From the NCBI GenBank assembly GCA_903828515.1, contig CAIKMD010000003.1:372001-436000 (forward strand): a stretch of 64,000 nt of DNA, written 5' to 3'. This DNA comes from an uncultured Rhodospirillales bacterium (GTDB taxonomy: Bacteria > Pseudomonadota > Alphaproteobacteria > ATCC43930 > CGMCC-115725). The translations under genes and the position numbers were made by a program. Positions 63,660 to 64,000 of this stretch are shown here, piece by piece (the stretch's first letter is position 1; every line of letters starts with the position of its first letter). The notes beneath the pieces are model-generated. The model made no database searches. It was not told the DNA's origin and saw only the letters and a program-made list of their open reading frames with translations.

Positions 63660-64000
63660 ATGGTTCAAGGAATGGCGCCGGAACGACCGGAGACGTCGCG
63701 TCGCGCGCTGATTCTCGGCGCGCTCGGCATCGTCTATGGCGATATCGGGACCTCGCCGCTTTATACGGTCAAGCAGTGCTTCGACAGCATCGGGTCCTTA
63801 TCCCCGACGGTCATCTACGGCGTGTTGTCGTTGATCGCCTGGTCGCTGCTGAGCGTCGTCACCTTCAAATACGTGATCGTCATCATGCGTTCGGATAATC
63901 GCGGCGAAGGCGGCATCCTGGCGTTGACCGCCCTGGCGCTGCGCACGACGAGCCGCACCGGACGCCGCCATCGCTGGATTCTTTGTGCCGGGCTGGTCGG
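63660..64000 (+). CDS. kup: Kup potassium uptake protein (3' truncated by window edge)
   Basis: The first 113 residues from ATG 63660 (AGGA 7 bases upstream; ATG 63672 is possible). [23 protein letters not shown] is the strongly conserved Kup start, followed by helix 2 ([22 protein letters not shown]) and [17 protein letters not shown]. Kup is a proton-coupled potassium importer of the inner membrane. The rest, over 500 residues, is outside the window. The 162-bp gap upstream holds no other clear gene. Confidence 0.93.
   Translation, partial: MVQGMAPERPETSRRALILGALGIVYGDIGTSPLYTVKQCFDSIGSLSPTVIYGVLSLIAWSLLSVVTFKYVIVIMRSDNRGEGGILALTALALRTTSRTGRRHRWILCAGLV

Noticed and set aside
63583-63711. 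Short ORF ([15 protein letters not shown]...) overlapping the kup start
   Set aside because: 42 codons with no clear ribosome site, overlapping the conserved kup N-terminus in another frame; no support beyond being open.

Overview
The window is GC-rich chromosomal DNA from an alphaproteobacterium. The evidence is the gene set: an aerobic cobalamin pathway with CobG, an alphaproteobacterial hemC-hemD-Mic60(COG4223)-hemY block, a Cpa/Tad pilus operon of the Caulobacter/Rhizobium type, and many short-overlap ATGA junctions. The exact genus cannot be read from the sequence. The left end cuts a streptogramin-lyase-like beta-propeller gene and the right end cuts a Kup potassium transporter gene.

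Layout. 0-4.4 kb: end of the propeller gene, then a three-gene minus-strand signalling operon (heme-binding PAS histidine kinase, double-receiver regulator, receiver-kinase hybrid) with no DNA-binding output. 4.55-6.04 kb: a small insertion carrying a Fic AMP-transferase, bounded by a 17-bp direct repeat that is the 3' end of the neighbouring MetE-like gene. 6-26.6 kb: catabolic and transport genes (MetE-like, sugar-isomerase-like, an RpoD-like sigma factor, an AhpD-like protein with a NitT/TauT-type ABC transporter, tandem LVIVD-type propellers, a YciB-like membrane protein, two M24-fold enzymes without the usual metal ligands, amidohydrolases, a RelE/XRE toxin-antitoxin pair, a beta-hydroxyacid dehydrogenase, a flavin monooxygenase, a TetR regulator). 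26.6-36.2 kb: Tad pilus operon cpaB-cpaC-cpaD-cpaE-cpaF-tadB-tadC and a separate tadD-like lipoprotein. 36.2-44 kb: queC and the cobalamin genes cobL, cobG, cobH, cobIJ (fusion) and cobK, with an orphan ABC binding protein. 44.0-46.66 kb: an island in the 3' end of tRNA-Thr(CGT), flanked by a 25-bp repeat, with an HTH/ImmA protease gene and a beta-family gene broken by one in-frame TGA. 46.9-51.5 kb: small basic protein, lone receiver, hemY, Mic60, hemD, hemC. 51.6-57.5 kb: tsaD, gpsA, amidase, FAD monooxygenase, hmgA. 57.6-64 kb: BKACE, a lone AT-richer DUF4062 gene, a UbiD-type decarboxylase, an NHL propeller, an atypical SDR and kup.

The most notable theme is three compact AT-richer insertions (Fic, HTH-ImmA/beta, DUF4062). 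Each holds one or two defence- or conflict-type genes and none has a visible recombinase. Two have clear attachment-site duplications: one at the 3' end of a protein-coding gene whose stop codon was replaced, one at a tRNA. The Fic gene, the RelE/XRE pair and the HTH-ImmA gene each have an inverted repeat overlapping a plausible -10 box; in the last two the predicted transcript would be leaderless. Dispersed palindromic repeats sit in several intergenic gaps.
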